From positions 27,069,001 to 27,133,000 of the forward strand of contig NC_057847.1 of NCBI RefSeq assembly GCF_910594005.1: a DNA stretch of 64,000 nt, in the 5' to 3' direction. The notes beneath the pieces were generated by a model. That model did not search any database. It worked only from the letters and a program-made list of their open reading frames with translations, and was not told the DNA's origin. Positions 24,225 to 34,665 of this stretch are shown one piece after another. The position numbers and the translations under genes were made by a program. Source of the stretch: Cervus elaphus. Taxonomy: Eukaryota; Chordata; Mammalia; Artiodactyla; Cervidae. Every line of letters begins with the position of its first letter. Within the stretch, counting starts at the first letter, position 1.

Positions 24225-24335
24225 TATTTGGTGAAGGTGACGTCAGGCACCCTCCCACCCCTCCCCCGAGCACGTGCACCACCACTGACGCAGCCCACCT
24301 GCTCCTGCTCCCCCCACGCGCGACAACTGTCAATG
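24225..24335 (-). promoter_or_regulatory. CpG-rich patch with perfect CRE and E-box; candidate intronic promoter or enhancer
   Basis: Full CRE palindrome TGACGTCA at 24238-24245, a GC/KLF-type run (cccacccctccccc) at 24254-24267, E-box CACGTG at 24271-24276, a CRE/AP-1-like half site near 24285-24292, and acgcgcg at 24316-24322. That is seven CpGs in about 85 bp in an otherwise CpG-poor intron. On the minus strand, the RAPGEF4 direction, an AAATAAAGG box lies about 15 bp beyond the CRE. The patch could serve either strand as promoter or enhancer. The motifs are seen; the role is inference. Confidence 0.4.
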
Positions 24336-24589
24336 AATTTGGCCCTTTGTTTCTTGCAATCAGCCTCACTTTTCCAACATGAGCCTCTTAGCTTAATACT
24401 GGCCCAGAATTTTGAGATAAACAGATGTCATGGCAGTGAGATGAGGAAAAGGGATATAAAACCAGAAATTGAAGCTGGCTTCTAAAGAAAATGTCTTCTA
24501 AGCAGCAGCAGCACAGAGAGGCTTGGGGCAGTGAAAAATACTGTCTCTATTATAATGTATACGTGTTGATACATTTGTCCAAGTTTATG

Positions 24590-24732
24590 GAATGGACAAC
24601 ACCAAGAGTGAACCATAACATGCTGAGCCATGGACTCTGAGTGATTATGATATGTCCCTGAAGGTTCATCAACTGAAACAAATGCAACACTCTGGTGCAG
24701 ATGTTGATAATGGGGAAGCCATGCATGCGGGG
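24590..24732 (+). mobile_element. L1 3' UTR, left part (split by a SINE)
   Basis: 'caacaccaagagtgaacc', 'tggactctgagtgattatgat', 'aaatgcaacactctggtgcagatgttgataatgggg' is a standard L1 3' untranslated sequence. It resumes at 24943. Confidence 0.85.
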
Positions 24733-24942
24733 GCTTTCCTAGTGGCTCAGTTGGTAAAGAATCTGCCTGCAATGCAGGAGACCCGGGTTCGATCCCTGGG
24801 TCAGGAAGATCCCCTGGAGAAGGAAATGGCAACCCACTCCAGTCCTCTTGCCTGGAGAATTCCATGGACAGAAAGGCTGGACAGGCTGCAGTCCGTGGAA
24901 TTGCAAAGAGTCGGACACGACCGTGCGACTAACTTTAACTTT
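24733..24942 (+). mobile_element. Bov-tA SINE inserted in an L1 tail, 13-bp TSD
   Basis: Well-preserved copy. catgcatgcgggg (24720-24732) and catgcatgtgggg (24943-24955) match at 12 of 13 and rejoin the L1 sequence. Confidence 0.96.
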
Positions 24943-25065
24943 CATGCATGTGGGGAGGGCAGGGGGTATACAGGAAATCTCTGCACCTTCTGTCCAATTT
25001 TGCTGTAGAGCTACTAAAACTGTTCTAAAAAAAAAAATCTATTTTACAAAAATAAATAAATAGAA
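24943..25065 (+). mobile_element. L1 3' UTR, right part with a-rich tail
   Basis: 'aggaaatctctgcaccttctgtccaattttgctgtagagctactaaaactgttctaaaaaaa' is the L1 terminus. An a/t-rich simple stretch follows to about 25080. Confidence 0.85.
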
Positions 25066-25079
25066 AAAAAGAGGAAGGG

Positions 25080-27180
25080 AGGAAATGGGGAGGGGGGGAA
25101 AGGACAAAAATATAAACCAAGATTGAGAGAAATCAGAAAAGACCAGGGACACATGCCTGAAATTTAATATCTGTCAGATGTCACAGGGCAGTGTTTGTTG
25201 AGGTCATGGAAGATGTTAGGTAAAGAAGGCAACAAAGGACAGAAAATCAGGGCTGATTTCTTGCAAGTCCTAACAGTGTTGTTGCGCAGGGCCCAGTGTT
25301 GAGAAAGGCTCTGCCCTTGGTTTAATGCTCTGCTGTTTCCATCCTGGAATTCTTAATTTTTAAACAAAGGCCCACGTTTTCTCTTTGCACTGGATCCCCA
25401 CAAATTATGTATCTAGTCCTGAGTAAAATAATAGGAATTGTGAGATTTCAAAATTTTTCCTTCGTAGGCTAAAGCCCAGCACGAAAATATTTGCAGGAAC
25501 ATTCTCAAAGCACTCCCTCCCTTCTTATGGAACCACATTAACATGTACTGGTTTAAAGACAGGAGGAATTTCAGACCTCCATGTTCCTTGTCACATGCAT
25601 CCAGGGGATTGGTGCAGAGATGCAGGAGCGAATTGGTACTCCGGTTGATTCGTGCTGAGAGCAGGGTCTTGATGGACAGAGTTCTAAATGAATGAGATTC
25701 TAAATGGGTGAGATTCTAAACCCCCTTCCCTGACTTCCTTATTTGCAGAAGTGGGAAAATAATACTCCCCCAAATAACTGATGATTACCCTTCAAAATGA
25801 GATTTACTCATCTACAGCCTAACTTCACCTTGAGGAAAATGCCTTAAAAGTCATCTGTAGTAGTGCCTGATTAAAAATCTGCTTTCCTTAAAAAAAAAAA
25901 AAAAAAGAGCAAAAGAGGCAACAAATCTCCCACTGGTCCCCAGGGACCACTGTGGAAATGGCTGTCGCCAGGCTTCCAATTCCTGACTCTGAGCCTTGAC
26001 TCTTATCAGTCATCAAACTTCCTCTCCTTAAATAGAGCCACCATAAATGTCACCACCAGCTTTCCTCGGATAAATCCAGGAGTCTGGCGTCAGAACTCCA
26101 GCTGCCAAAATAAAAACTCTAAATGACTGTTGGTTCACGCTGGACCTTCCTTCCTCCCGTGTTTCTCAAGTCACTATTTACCACCAGGATGCATCTTCAA
26201 GTCTTGCTTTCAGTCCTCAGGAGTTCACCCTAGTGGCTTTTTAGCTTGACAGCTGTAAAACACTGAGACATAATTCCTTTTTTTCTCCTACGGCTAAAGA
26301 AAAATACCCAGTGCCCCTTGGGAGCATTCCCCCCAAACCACACAGATGCACAGTTCAACTGAAATGGTTTTGCACACTGTAGGAAGTTTACCTTCTCAAA
26401 ATCTGCTAAGAGAAGACACATTATCTACAAGTTTAAATAAGTGCCTTAGTTCTGAATCTTAGAAAATGTCTATCCATACTTTTAAATTTTTCCTTGCTGA
26501 TTAACATTAAAAAGTAAGGCAGATACAAACAGAGATACAATGGTTAGCCTGAATATATGTATATTCATGTCCATTTGATTAAAGTTCATCCTTGTGTATA
26601 GATGTGTCCTCTTGTGAAACCTTATTCTGTCAGTGGAAATTGCAAGTGGAAATGACCTCCATGGGAGAAGAGGCACTTGTTATTTGGACGCGATCCTAAT
26701 TACAAAGTAGCTGGATGAACAGAGACCAAATACTGCCCATGTTTCTAGCAACAGGACATAATTTGGTCTCTCAACAATTGAAATCTGTTTGTAAGCAAAC
26801 AAGACCTCTTTACTGACATTATTACTATGCATAAGTGTTATTGCCAAAGCCTGAACAATGGAAGTCCAGTACAAATGGACTTCTTTCGTTATAAAACATG
26901 CTCAAAAGATGTTAAAAGCCCATTAACTTGAAAGTAGACAGTGTTATATGATCTCTTCCAGCTAAGTAGTAAGCCGAAAAAAATGAATGCCACAACCCTT
27001 AAAATGTAAGTTTATAAATATTAAAGGAGAAATTCTAGTTTGTGAGTTCTCATTCAAATAGACCTTTGATATGATACATATGATTTTCGTGGTATTTAAA
27101 ACTAGGTCCAAATTGCCTGTCAATCTCAGAAACTGCTCGTCAGCACTCACGCTTTCTTTTCCTCTTCTCTCCTTCCCCTC
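25080..27180. other. Unique intronic sequence
   Basis: No repeat family recognised apart from a 17-base poly(A) at about 25890-25906. No convincing exon. Confidence 0.5.
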
Positions 27181-27182
27181 AG

Positions 27183-27402
27183 TGAGGAGGCATCTAGGAA
27201 GTGGATGAATGCTCATCCTTATTACCCCATAAGTGGTTACCAGCCCCAGGAAGATGGACAGCTAGGCTCTTTGCCAGATCAAATTTCCCCCATCAGGCAG
27301 CTGGAGAATATGAAGCAGCAGTTAGCTGCTCTAGCAACATCAAATCACTATCACTCAGATAAATATAGGAAACTCTTGAAAAAGGCTGTTTTCCATTTTT
27401 AA
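27183..27402 (+). CDS. Candidate orphan exon, unknown protein
   Basis: A strong pyrimidine tract ending …ccttcccctcAG (27171-27182) precedes an open stretch. Read from 27184 it gives EEASRKWMNAHPYYPISGYQ, then QPQEDGQLGSLPDQ, later QLENMKQQLAALATS and KYRKLLKKAVFHF, ending in TAA at 27400-27402. The C-terminal half is Gln/Leu/Lys-rich and could be helical. No donor site was identified, so it would be a terminal exon, a retrocopy fragment or chance. It is antisense to RAPGEF4, and I do not recognise the protein. The splice-like tract and composition are seen; coding status is inference. Confidence 0.28.
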
Positions 27403-27961
27403 TTTGCTCTTTCGTAGAAAAGGGGGAAAATATCAAGCCGATCATAACAAGTCAGATCATTAAATTGATATTGCAAAGGTCATTATGGATTCAAAACAGC
27501 TCTAACAACATTCACATTTTATAGATAAGATAGAGGCAACATCAAGGACTGAGAATTATCCTTATTTTCCAAAAGGAAAAACTAAAGAGAGAATCAACTT
27601 ATTTGTGTGCAAATGAAAGGTAGACCTAATATTAAAATTCTCTAATCTGCTCCCTCCTGCTGGATGCCAGTTCACCAAATACCCTCCTTGTTTCACCATG
27701 GAAATAAATATTAATGATTTTTACTAAGCATTTAACTCTCCAAATTACACATGGTGTGTAGTCAGTCTACCCTGGAGGGTCTCTATAAGGTGGCGCTGCA
27801 CAGTTGAAGAACCAGTGGGAGAACTTAGTTAACTTGGAAACATCCCCTCTTTGAGCCTCAGCTCTTTTGCCCATTTGTAAGGGCATGACTAGGGAAAAGT
27901 GGGACAAAGTAATTGCCAGTTGTACAGATGTGAGAGTTGGACCATAAGTAAGGCTTACCGC
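27403..27961. other. Unique intronic sequence
   Basis: No feature recognised. Confidence 0.5.
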
Positions 27962-28333
27962 TAAAGAATTGATGCTTTTGAATTGTGGTGCTGGAGAAGA
28001 CTCTTGAGAGTCCCTTGGACTGCAAGGAGATCAAACCACTCAATCCTAAAGGAAATCAACCCTGAATATTCACTGGACGGACTGATACTGAAGCTCCAAT
28101 ACTTTGGCCACCTGATGCAAAGAACTGACTCATTGGAAAAAACCTTGATGCTAGGAAAGATTGAGGGCAGGAGGAGAATGGGGCGACAGAAGATGAGATG
28201 GTTGGATGGCATCACTGACTCACTAGACGTAAGTGTGAGCAAATTCCAGAAGATAGTGAAGGACAGGGAAACCTGGCGTGCTGCAGTCCATGCAGTCGTA
28301 AAGAGTCAGACACAACTGAGCGACCAAACAACT
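27962..28333 (+). mobile_element. BovB (RTE LINE) 3' end, 5' truncated
   Basis: 'aattgatgcttttgaattgtggtgctggagaag', 'cactcaatcctaaaggaaatcaaccctgaatattcactgg', 'tactttggccacctgatgcaaag', to 'agtcagacacaactgagcgacc'. It holds the BovB ORF C-terminal part (CWRRLLRVPWTARRSN…, IEGRRRMGRQKMRWLDGITD) in a partly open frame. Inactive; no clear target duplication. Confidence 0.95.
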
Positions 28334-28439
28334 TTACAGATAAAAGTCTATAATTCCTCCAACTGCTGATCATGTTTCTGATTAACCTCACACCTTTCCT
28401 GTGCATGGGTTTTAACACACAACACTTCAATATTAGCCA

Positions 28440-28840
28440 GTCACTTCTTGACATCTACTTAGGGTCAGGTACCTGGGTGATGCACTGAACAAAGATACAG
28501 AATCCCATCCTCTACAGCTCATACTCCAGTAGGAGATTAACATAAAGCTAGGAATTATGATACATGTAGCAATAATAAGCACTTTAAGGCATATTTCTAC
28601 AAAGTGCCCTGGGAGCTCAGAAAAGCAAAAAATGGGGGAAAATTTAGAAGCTTTATAAAGGAGATATAAACCAGGTGGGGCTTGATAGCTTTTATGAGTT
28701 TTCTAAGCAGAAAGAGGAGAGTGGTCTCCCAGGCAGAGGGAAAGGCATGTGCAAAGGTTCAGAGGCGTGACAAAATCTGGTAAGCAGAAGAAATGATGAG
28801 AGCAGATGGTCATGGTTAATATAAGAGTTTTCAAGAACAA
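28440..28840 (+). repeat. Ancient L2-like repeat, left part (split by a DNA transposon)
   Basis: 'gatacagaatcccatcctctacagctcatactcc', 'aagtgccctgggagctcag' and 'ccaggcagagggaaaggcatgtgcaaaggttcagaggcgtgac' fit a long old mammalian repeat. It resumes after 29063. Confidence 0.55.
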
Positions 28841-29063
28841 AGATCAGCAGAAAAATTTTTTTTGCCATGAAGAGACAGAGAAAAAATATCTTAGGCTCTG
28901 CAGCCCATACGGTGTCCTTTGCAATTACTCCTCTACCACCATAACACAAAATTGGCCATAAACAATATGTGAATAAGTGAATGTGGCTATGTTCCAATAA
29001 AACTTTATGAAAACTGGCAGCAGCATGGCTTTGGCCCAGAGGCCGTAGTTTTACAACCCCTAT
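28841..29063 (+). mobile_element. hAT-like nonautonomous DNA transposon, copy 1
   Basis: Pattern 'gatcagcag…', 'atcttaggctctgcagcccatacggtgtc', 'gtgaatgtggctatgttccaataaaactttatg', 'ggccgtagttttacaaccccta'. The same family is present at 29971-30150. Class is inferred from resemblance; the family name was not assigned. Confidence 0.6.
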
Positions 29064-29240
29064 CATAGAGCATAACAGGAGATGTGAATACAAAGGCAAG
29101 TTGGAAACCAGACTGGAGACGTTCCAATGGGCATTACAGAGATGCTTGAGAAATGTCATTTTTACTTTTATTTTTAGTAAAAGAATGAGATGACAACATT
29201 TGTATGCTAAAAACAATAATAGCATCGTGGTGTATGGACA
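29064..29240 (+). repeat. Ancient L2-like repeat, right part
   Basis: 'aaggcaagttggaaaccagactggag', 'gaatgagatgacaacatttgtatgctaaaaac' continues the host repeat beyond the transposon. Confidence 0.4.
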
Positions 29241-29289
29241 TTTTGATATCTTGTATTATTAAAATAAAACCTATGAGCTTTCTTTACGT

Positions 29290-29491
29290 GTTTAGTTGCT
29301 CAGTTGTGTCTGACTCCTGCCACTCCATAGACTGTAGCCCTGCCAGGCTCCTCTGTGCATGGGATTCTCCACGCAAGAGTACTGCAGTGGGTTGCCATTT
29401 CCTTCTCCAGGGGATCTTCCCAACCCAGGAATTGAACCCAAGTCCCCTGCATTGCAGGCAGACTCAACTGACCGCGCTACGAGGGAAGCCC
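29290..29491 (-). mobile_element. Bov-tA SINE
   Basis: Reverse copy: 'gttgctcagttgtgtctgactcctgcc' to 'ctacgagggaagccct'. Confidence 0.93.
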
Positions 29492-29914
29492 TAAATCTAG
29501 CTGGGACATGCTTTCCCAAGAATATATAGAAATGGGATTCTTTTCAACCAAGTAAGCACCTGGAAAACACTTACATAGCACATCATGTCCCACTTGGTGT
29601 GAAACACCTGGCCAAAAAAATAGTAACAGCTTTACCTCTTTAGTAAAAGCATTGCCTATAAAACTAGTAAACATTACAGTGGAGAGGAATCTGACTTCTG
29701 CCTGATAAAGAGCTATAGGAAAGTGGTACTATATACATACATAGGAAATGTTTTATTTAGTATGCAAAGCACTGCCCCTCCCCCCCAAATTCACAAGGGC
29801 AAATAAGGAAGTAAGAAAGGCAACATTTGCAGAAACTTTGTTTCAAGTCATACAGTTAAAAAAAAAATACACATCTATTATTGTGGCTTTTTTCTGTCAG
29901 AGACTGCTGGGCGC
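29492..29914. other. Unique intronic sequence
   Basis: Nothing recognised beyond short homopolymers. Confidence 0.5.
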
Positions 29915-29970
29915 CAGGTCACAAAAGTGAAAGAGAGACTTCGCTGTCAGAGAGTTCACAGTCTAGAAGA

Positions 29971-30150
29971 GAGGTCAGCAAACGTTTTGTAAAGGTCTAG
30001 ATAGTACATATATTAGACTGTGAGGCGTGTGGTCTCTGTGGCAAACACTTAACTCTATGGTTGTAGCACAAAAGAAGCCATAGATAACATGTAAACAAAT
30101 GGGTGTGGCTGTTCCAATAAAGTGGTAATTGTTTACATATCCCTAGTTTA
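29971..30150 (+). mobile_element. hAT-like nonautonomous DNA transposon, copy 2
   Basis: 'aggtcagcaaacgttttgtaaaggtctagatagtacatata', 'agaagccatagataacatgtaaacaaatgggtgtggctgttccaataaa' match copy 1 and the widespread family 'ggtcagcaaactttttctgtaaagggccagatag'. Confidence 0.7.
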
Positions 30151-30295
30151 GAAAAAGAGAGGCATCATTGAAAATATGTTACATTGTTGCAAACATGCAA
30201 AGCCCTACAAAGGAAAGGCACAGGGTTCTCTAGAAACGCAGGTTAGATGGACAGGTCCAAGAAGGCTCCTGTGAGAAGGAGTGGGTAAACAAGAG

Positions 30296-30517
30296 AATGC
30301 GTGCTAAGTCACTTCAGTGGTATCCGACTCTGTGACCCCATGGACTGTAGCCCACCAGGTGTCTCTGTCCATGGGATTCTCCAGGCAAGAATGGGAGTGG
30401 GTTGCCATTTCCTCCTCCAGGAGATCTTTTCTCCCCACCCAGGGACTGAACTTGTGTCTGTTATGTCTCCTGCATTGGCAGGCAGGTTCTTTACCCATAG
30501 CGCCACCTGGAAAGCCC
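30296..30517 (-). mobile_element. Bov-tA SINE, exact 9-bp TSD
   Basis: Reverse copy, 'gtgctaagtcacttcagtggtatccgactctgtg' to 'agcgccacctggaaagccc'. aaacaagag is repeated exactly at 30287-30295 and 30518-30526. Confidence 0.96.
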
Positions 30518-30849
30518 AAACAAGAGTAGGGAAGAACAACCCAGACGGAGGAATAGCAGTGCAGGGAAGCAGAGATGAGTGGGGAGTGACCAATGCAGAG
30601 AAGCCCCGGGCCAGGGGTGGGGAACATCTGGAAAACGCTTTACAAGGTACATCTCAGATGCAGCTGAAGTGCAAAAGCAGTCAGGCTGCCAGGGCTCTTG
30701 GATTCTATTCTAAGGCAAGAGGAAACCACCAAAGGTTTGGAACTCAGGCAGAACTTGATCAGTCTGCATTTCTAACAGATTCAGAGGTGTTGGCAGCAGA
30801 GGGCATGCCTGGAGACCAGCTGGGAGCCTAAATCACTAGGTCAGGCTTA

Positions 30850-31260
30850 GTTTGGCTTCCACCAAAAACAGACCCTGAGAAAGTTCTTGCCTTCCAGGAA
30901 TGTATTTGGGAGGTGATCTCAGGAAGCGCCTGTCAGAGAGTGGGGAAAGTGAGCCAGGGAGGGGGGTGGGGCAGAAAAGCCAATAGTGGGTATATTGGTG
31001 AGTGAATTACTGCTGGGGGCCTATTGAGGAAGTGAGCTGAAAACACGTCAACACTGTCCCATGGAGGATTGTAGAAGCTGGGGTATTTGTCACCAGTACT
31101 TGCCCCTGGGAGCATCAGATCCCTGACATTTTTGAGCTGGCTCATCAGCTGTGAAGATTCCTCAGCAGTCCAGGTGGGGGTTGAGGGTGGGGGGCAGGGG
31201 TAGGGAGCGGGGGAGACAGGCCACTGCAGCTGCAAATGAATTCAGAAATGGGCCAAGAGT
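30850..31260 (+). repeat. Unclassified old repeat, shared with 22905-23350
   Basis: 'accaaaaacagaccctgagaaagttcttgccttccagg', 'tatttgggaggtgatctcaggaagcg', 'gtggggaaagtgagccagggagg' and 'ccactgcagctgcaaatgaattcagaaatgggc'. Same family signature as the earlier copy, better preserved here. Confidence 0.5.
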
Positions 31261-32405
31261 ATATGGAGTGAGCTGTCAATTACCTTTGCTACAAGTAAGT
31301 TTTCCATTTCATCAGAGTAGGTAAGAAAAATACAAATGATTTTCAAATTCTGTCAACATTTCTTAAATAAATCTCTCCCTTTCTATCAAAGACTGAAGGA
31401 TGCTAAACTGAAGTGTGTTTCATATGTATTTTACCTGACAAAATGAATGCCATGCCACAGGGGCCATGTTCAGAATATTTAACAAGTGAAAAGCAAAGGC
31501 TCTGACCATTTAGAATGGACCTTGACCTTAAAAACACTCATAGGTGTGGACTAGCTAAATATCAGTCCTGCCACATTTTCTTAAGATGCTTCTGTTGGTA
31601 GGAACAGAGTGGGCATGGCTCAAAGGCAAGCACAGAATTTCCATGTAAGGGGGAAAGCTTCTGGGTCTCCAGTTAGATAATGGATAAGAAATGTATGAAT
31701 AAGAAAATGCTGCCCGACAGGATGGCATAAGGAAGTCAGAGGTGATCTTGGGTGAATTCCTTGAAGAAAAAGCATTTCTGATGAGCACTGACATTGCAAA
31801 TGTGCCCCCCGACAGGTATGTGGGTTCTGCATCTGAACACGATCTACTGACTGCAAACACAGGTTTTCTAACCAATCTACCTCCCCACTGTAAATGGGGA
31901 ATAAAAGTACTGGTTATCCAAATTACAGTCCAAGGTCAACCTGAGATTAAGGTCTTGTATCTGAAGGTAAAATATTTCAAACCGTTTTCACGGCTTCCAA
32001 CTCGGAGTCACTGCTGTCGGAGTGTCATCCCAGCAAGGGACAGCCTCATACATTTTAACAGCTCACTGCTGGCTCCCTGGTCCTGGGGCAGAGTTACACG
32101 GGTAGAGGAGAATTTAAACACTGTGATCACAGGTCACTGTTGAAGCAAAATTGCTGTGGCGGCAGTTTAGTTACTAGAAGAAGCCTAATCGATGAAGACA
32201 AAAATTGGTCTGGTACCACAGCTGCTGTCCGACTCCATGAGTCCAATTATTTCACAGACTATATATATATCATTCCCCTTCCAGACTCAGAAATGACTCT
32301 CATACATGGCTTGTTCTTTTTTACTAACCTAAATACAAGTTAAGGAAGCACTTGATGCTCCTGCCTTCTTCCACACCATATTTTGCATCTCATTTCACAC
32401 TACCT
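31261..32405. other. Unique intronic sequence
   Basis: No repeat or exon recognised. The plus frame 31742-32143 has no recognisable domain or splice sites. Short (ta)n at about 32263-32272. Confidence 0.45.
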
Positions 32406-32455
32406 GAAGCAAGAGGTGGGTTGAGTTTTTGAAGCAAGAGGTGGGTTGAGTTTTC
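32406..32455. repeat. 25-bp tandem duplication
   Basis: The unit gaagcaagaggtgggttgag + ttttt occurs at 32406-32430 and again from 32431, identical apart from the last base(s). It looks like a recent replication-slippage duplication. Confidence 0.9.
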
Positions 32456-32599
32456 CATGGTCCTGAGACCCAAGCGTGAGCTGATTCAGACATTGCTAAT
32501 GGGAGCAGGCTTCCAATCAACCCCACCTTTTCTTAAGGAGGATTCAAATATCTTTTGGTTAAAAGTTTCACCAGGTATTTACCTGGTAGACTTTTTCTT

Positions 32600-32706
32600 T
32601 TTTTTTTTTAATGTATTTATTTTTTAATTGAAGGATAATTGCTTTACAGAATTTTGCTGTAAGAAAAAGCAGAAAGAAAAGCAGACTTTTTTGCTGTAAG
32701 AAAAGC
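32600..32706 (-). mobile_element. Short L1 3' insertion with 12-bp TSD
   Basis: A poly-T start then 'ttttttaattgaaggataattgctttacagaattttgctg' is the reverse of an artiodactyl L1 tail. agactttttctt at 32588-32599 recurs at 32707-32718. A local duplication of 'ttgctgtaagaaaa(g)cag' lies inside (about 32655-32710). Confidence 0.6.
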
Positions 32707-32719
32707 AGACTTTTTCTTA

Positions 32720-33150
32720 ATGTCTAGTCCTATTTCCCTTCTATTATATGTTTGACCAATGAGCTGGTCTTTCAAGAGTTTTCATCCATCTCTGATATGA
32801 ATGTTTTGGGCCTCTTGGCAGAGGAAATATATCTTTAAGATTGGGTTAACTTCTTTATATACATATTGAACAGATTATTTACACATATTAAACATACTGT
32901 TTTAAAACTGGCCTCCTCCACATGCTTGGTCATCTGCTACCCTGCCCCAACTCCATCCTTCCAAGTCATCAAATAATTAGCAGCTAATAAATTAAAGATT
33001 TAATGATATAACATGAGTAAATACAACACTTTGACACAGAGCAACTAAAGGCAGGAAAACAGTCTGGTGCTCCAAGTAGGCAGCACTTCAGAACTCTTGG
33101 ATCTAGTTTGTGGCTCCTAACAACAGTTACCATTACGATGATGGAGATGG
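32720..33150. other. Unique intronic sequence
   Basis: No feature recognised. Confidence 0.5.
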
Positions 33151-33390
33151 TGACAGTGGTGATGATAATGAGGTTAATCTTTGCTAGAACCTTACAATCT
33201 GTAAAGCACTTTCACATGTTACCTCATTTAAACTTTACTCAACCTTACAATACAGTTATTAACAGAACAGATATCCTTATTTTTGCCAATGAAAAATGCA
33301 TCTCAGAGAGGAAGGGATCTGCACATTGCTAAGTGACTCACACGGTTATAGGATGAAGGATGGAGATACAAGCACAGATCTTGAGATTCT
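33150..33390 (+). repeat. MIR-type SINE, diverged
   Basis: 'ttacaatctgtaaagcactttcacatgttacctcatttaaac', 'catctcagagaggaagggatctgcacattgc' follow the MIR order on the plus strand. Confidence 0.55.
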
Positions 33391-33655
33391 AGATTCTTCC
33401 CTCATATCATGTGACCTTCTACTTCCTCCTCCTCTGGCAACTTCTCATAGTGCACTTATTAGTTTCCTTGTGGTTGAAAATAAACCTCATCTTTCAGATA
33501 CATGAATTTTAGCATTAGAATCACTCCAAAGTCCTGCATGCCATTAAACAGCAGTTGAAGAGGCCCTGAGCCAGGCTCATTAACTATATAAAGAAGGCAA
33601 AACTGGGTCCATACTCAAGGCATCCACGGGTTTAGCTAGCCCCAGAGGACACAGG

Positions 33656-33876
33656 GGGCTTCCCAGGTGGCACTAGTGGTAAAGAACACGCTGCCAACTC
33701 AGGAGACACAAGAGATGCAGGTTCAATCCCTGAGTCGGGAAGATCCCCCGGAGTAGGGCATGGCAACCCACTTCAGTATTCTTGCCTGGAGAATCCCATG
33801 GACAGAGGAGCCTGAAAGGCTACAGTTCATAAGGTTGAAAAGAGTTGGACATGACTGAAGCGACTTAGCACTCATG
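33656..33876 (+). mobile_element. Bov-tA SINE, exact 13-bp TSD
   Basis: 'gggcttcccaggtggcactagtggtaaag' to 'gttggacatgactgaagcgac'. cagaggacacagg is repeated exactly at 33643-33655 and 33877-33889. There is a small expansion in the middle (acacaagagatgc). Confidence 0.97.
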
Positions 33877-33889
33877 CAGAGGACACAGG

Positions 33890-34499
33890 AATGCAAAGAG
33901 GAACTCATTTCAGGTGGATACTCACAAAGGTTGAAAGAGATTAAGAAGTAAATATGAGAGAGAGGAGAAAATTGTCAGCTAAAACAAGTCTGAAATAGAG
34001 GAAAAAAGAACATTAGCTAAATATTCTCCAAGCATTTCACACTGTGCACACCATGGCAGAAATCAATCTAATAAACCTAATTTGAGAAATTTAATATACA
34101 TTTAGAAGAAAAATACTAGATCTACTTAATTATCAACAGCCCCTTATTAAAACCCATAAATGCACCACAAACGTATTTTTAACACTTTCCCATCTGTATA
34201 TACGAAAGAGCTTATCAGCAAAATCTACTGGAATCAGGAATTTCTCCCTCTTATCTCAGTTCACTGAACACCACAGGGTGGCAATTTTCATTACCCTTTT
34301 GCCCACTGTTCTCCATGATCCATTAGACAGCAGCTTCACAAAGTTTCATAGAATATTTTAAATGAAGGTACTTCATTGAGAGGCCACTGGTGAATTTCTC
34401 TGATAAGGCATGCACAGTGTTCTCTCTTAATCCAGATCCACAGAAGTACCATTAAAAAAAAAAACAACTGCAAATGTGTTGGAGTAATAACAATGCTAA
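33890..34499. other. Unique intronic sequence
   Basis: AT-rich, with a poly(A) at about 34453-34462. Nothing else recognised. Confidence 0.5.
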
Positions 34500-34665
34500 C
34501 TATAAAATTTCAGCACTTTATAATAACAAAGCCCTTTCTCTTATATTCACACATAGTATCTCATGTAAACCCTACTGATAACTGAGAGCCCATCTTATGC
34601 TCCTTGTTAGAAAAGGAGAAACTGCGTAGCTGATTCAGGACATGAACCCAGTAGCACAGGCTGCT
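34500..34665 (+). repeat. MIR SINE
   Basis: 'gcactttataataacaaagcc', 'agtatctcatgtaaaccctactgat', 'aggagaaactgcgtagctgattcaggacatgaacccagtagc'. Confidence 0.5.

Larger units (their letters stand above)
29915..30840 (+). repeat. Ancient L2-like repeat hosting two insertions
   Basis: Host parts are 29915-29970 ('gtcagagagttcacagtctagaa'), 30151-30295 ('aagccctacaaaggaaaggcacag', 'agaaggctcctgtgagaaggag') and 30518-30840 ('cttggattctattctaaggcaagaggaaaccacc', 'caggcagaacttgatcagtctgcatttc'). Interrupted by a hAT-like element and later by a SINE. The open frame 30301-30831 is a composite of these, not a gene. Confidence 0.55.

Noticed and set aside
28692..29225. 177-codon open frame on the minus strand
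   Set aside because: It lies over an old L2-like repeat and a hAT-like transposon read in reverse; no domain, no splice sites.
30301..30831. 176-codon open frame on the plus strand
   Set aside because: A composite of a reverse Bov-tA SINE and an old repeat; no protein identity.
31742..32143. 133-codon plus frame
   Set aside because: No domain, no flanking splice signals, no start context; likely chance.
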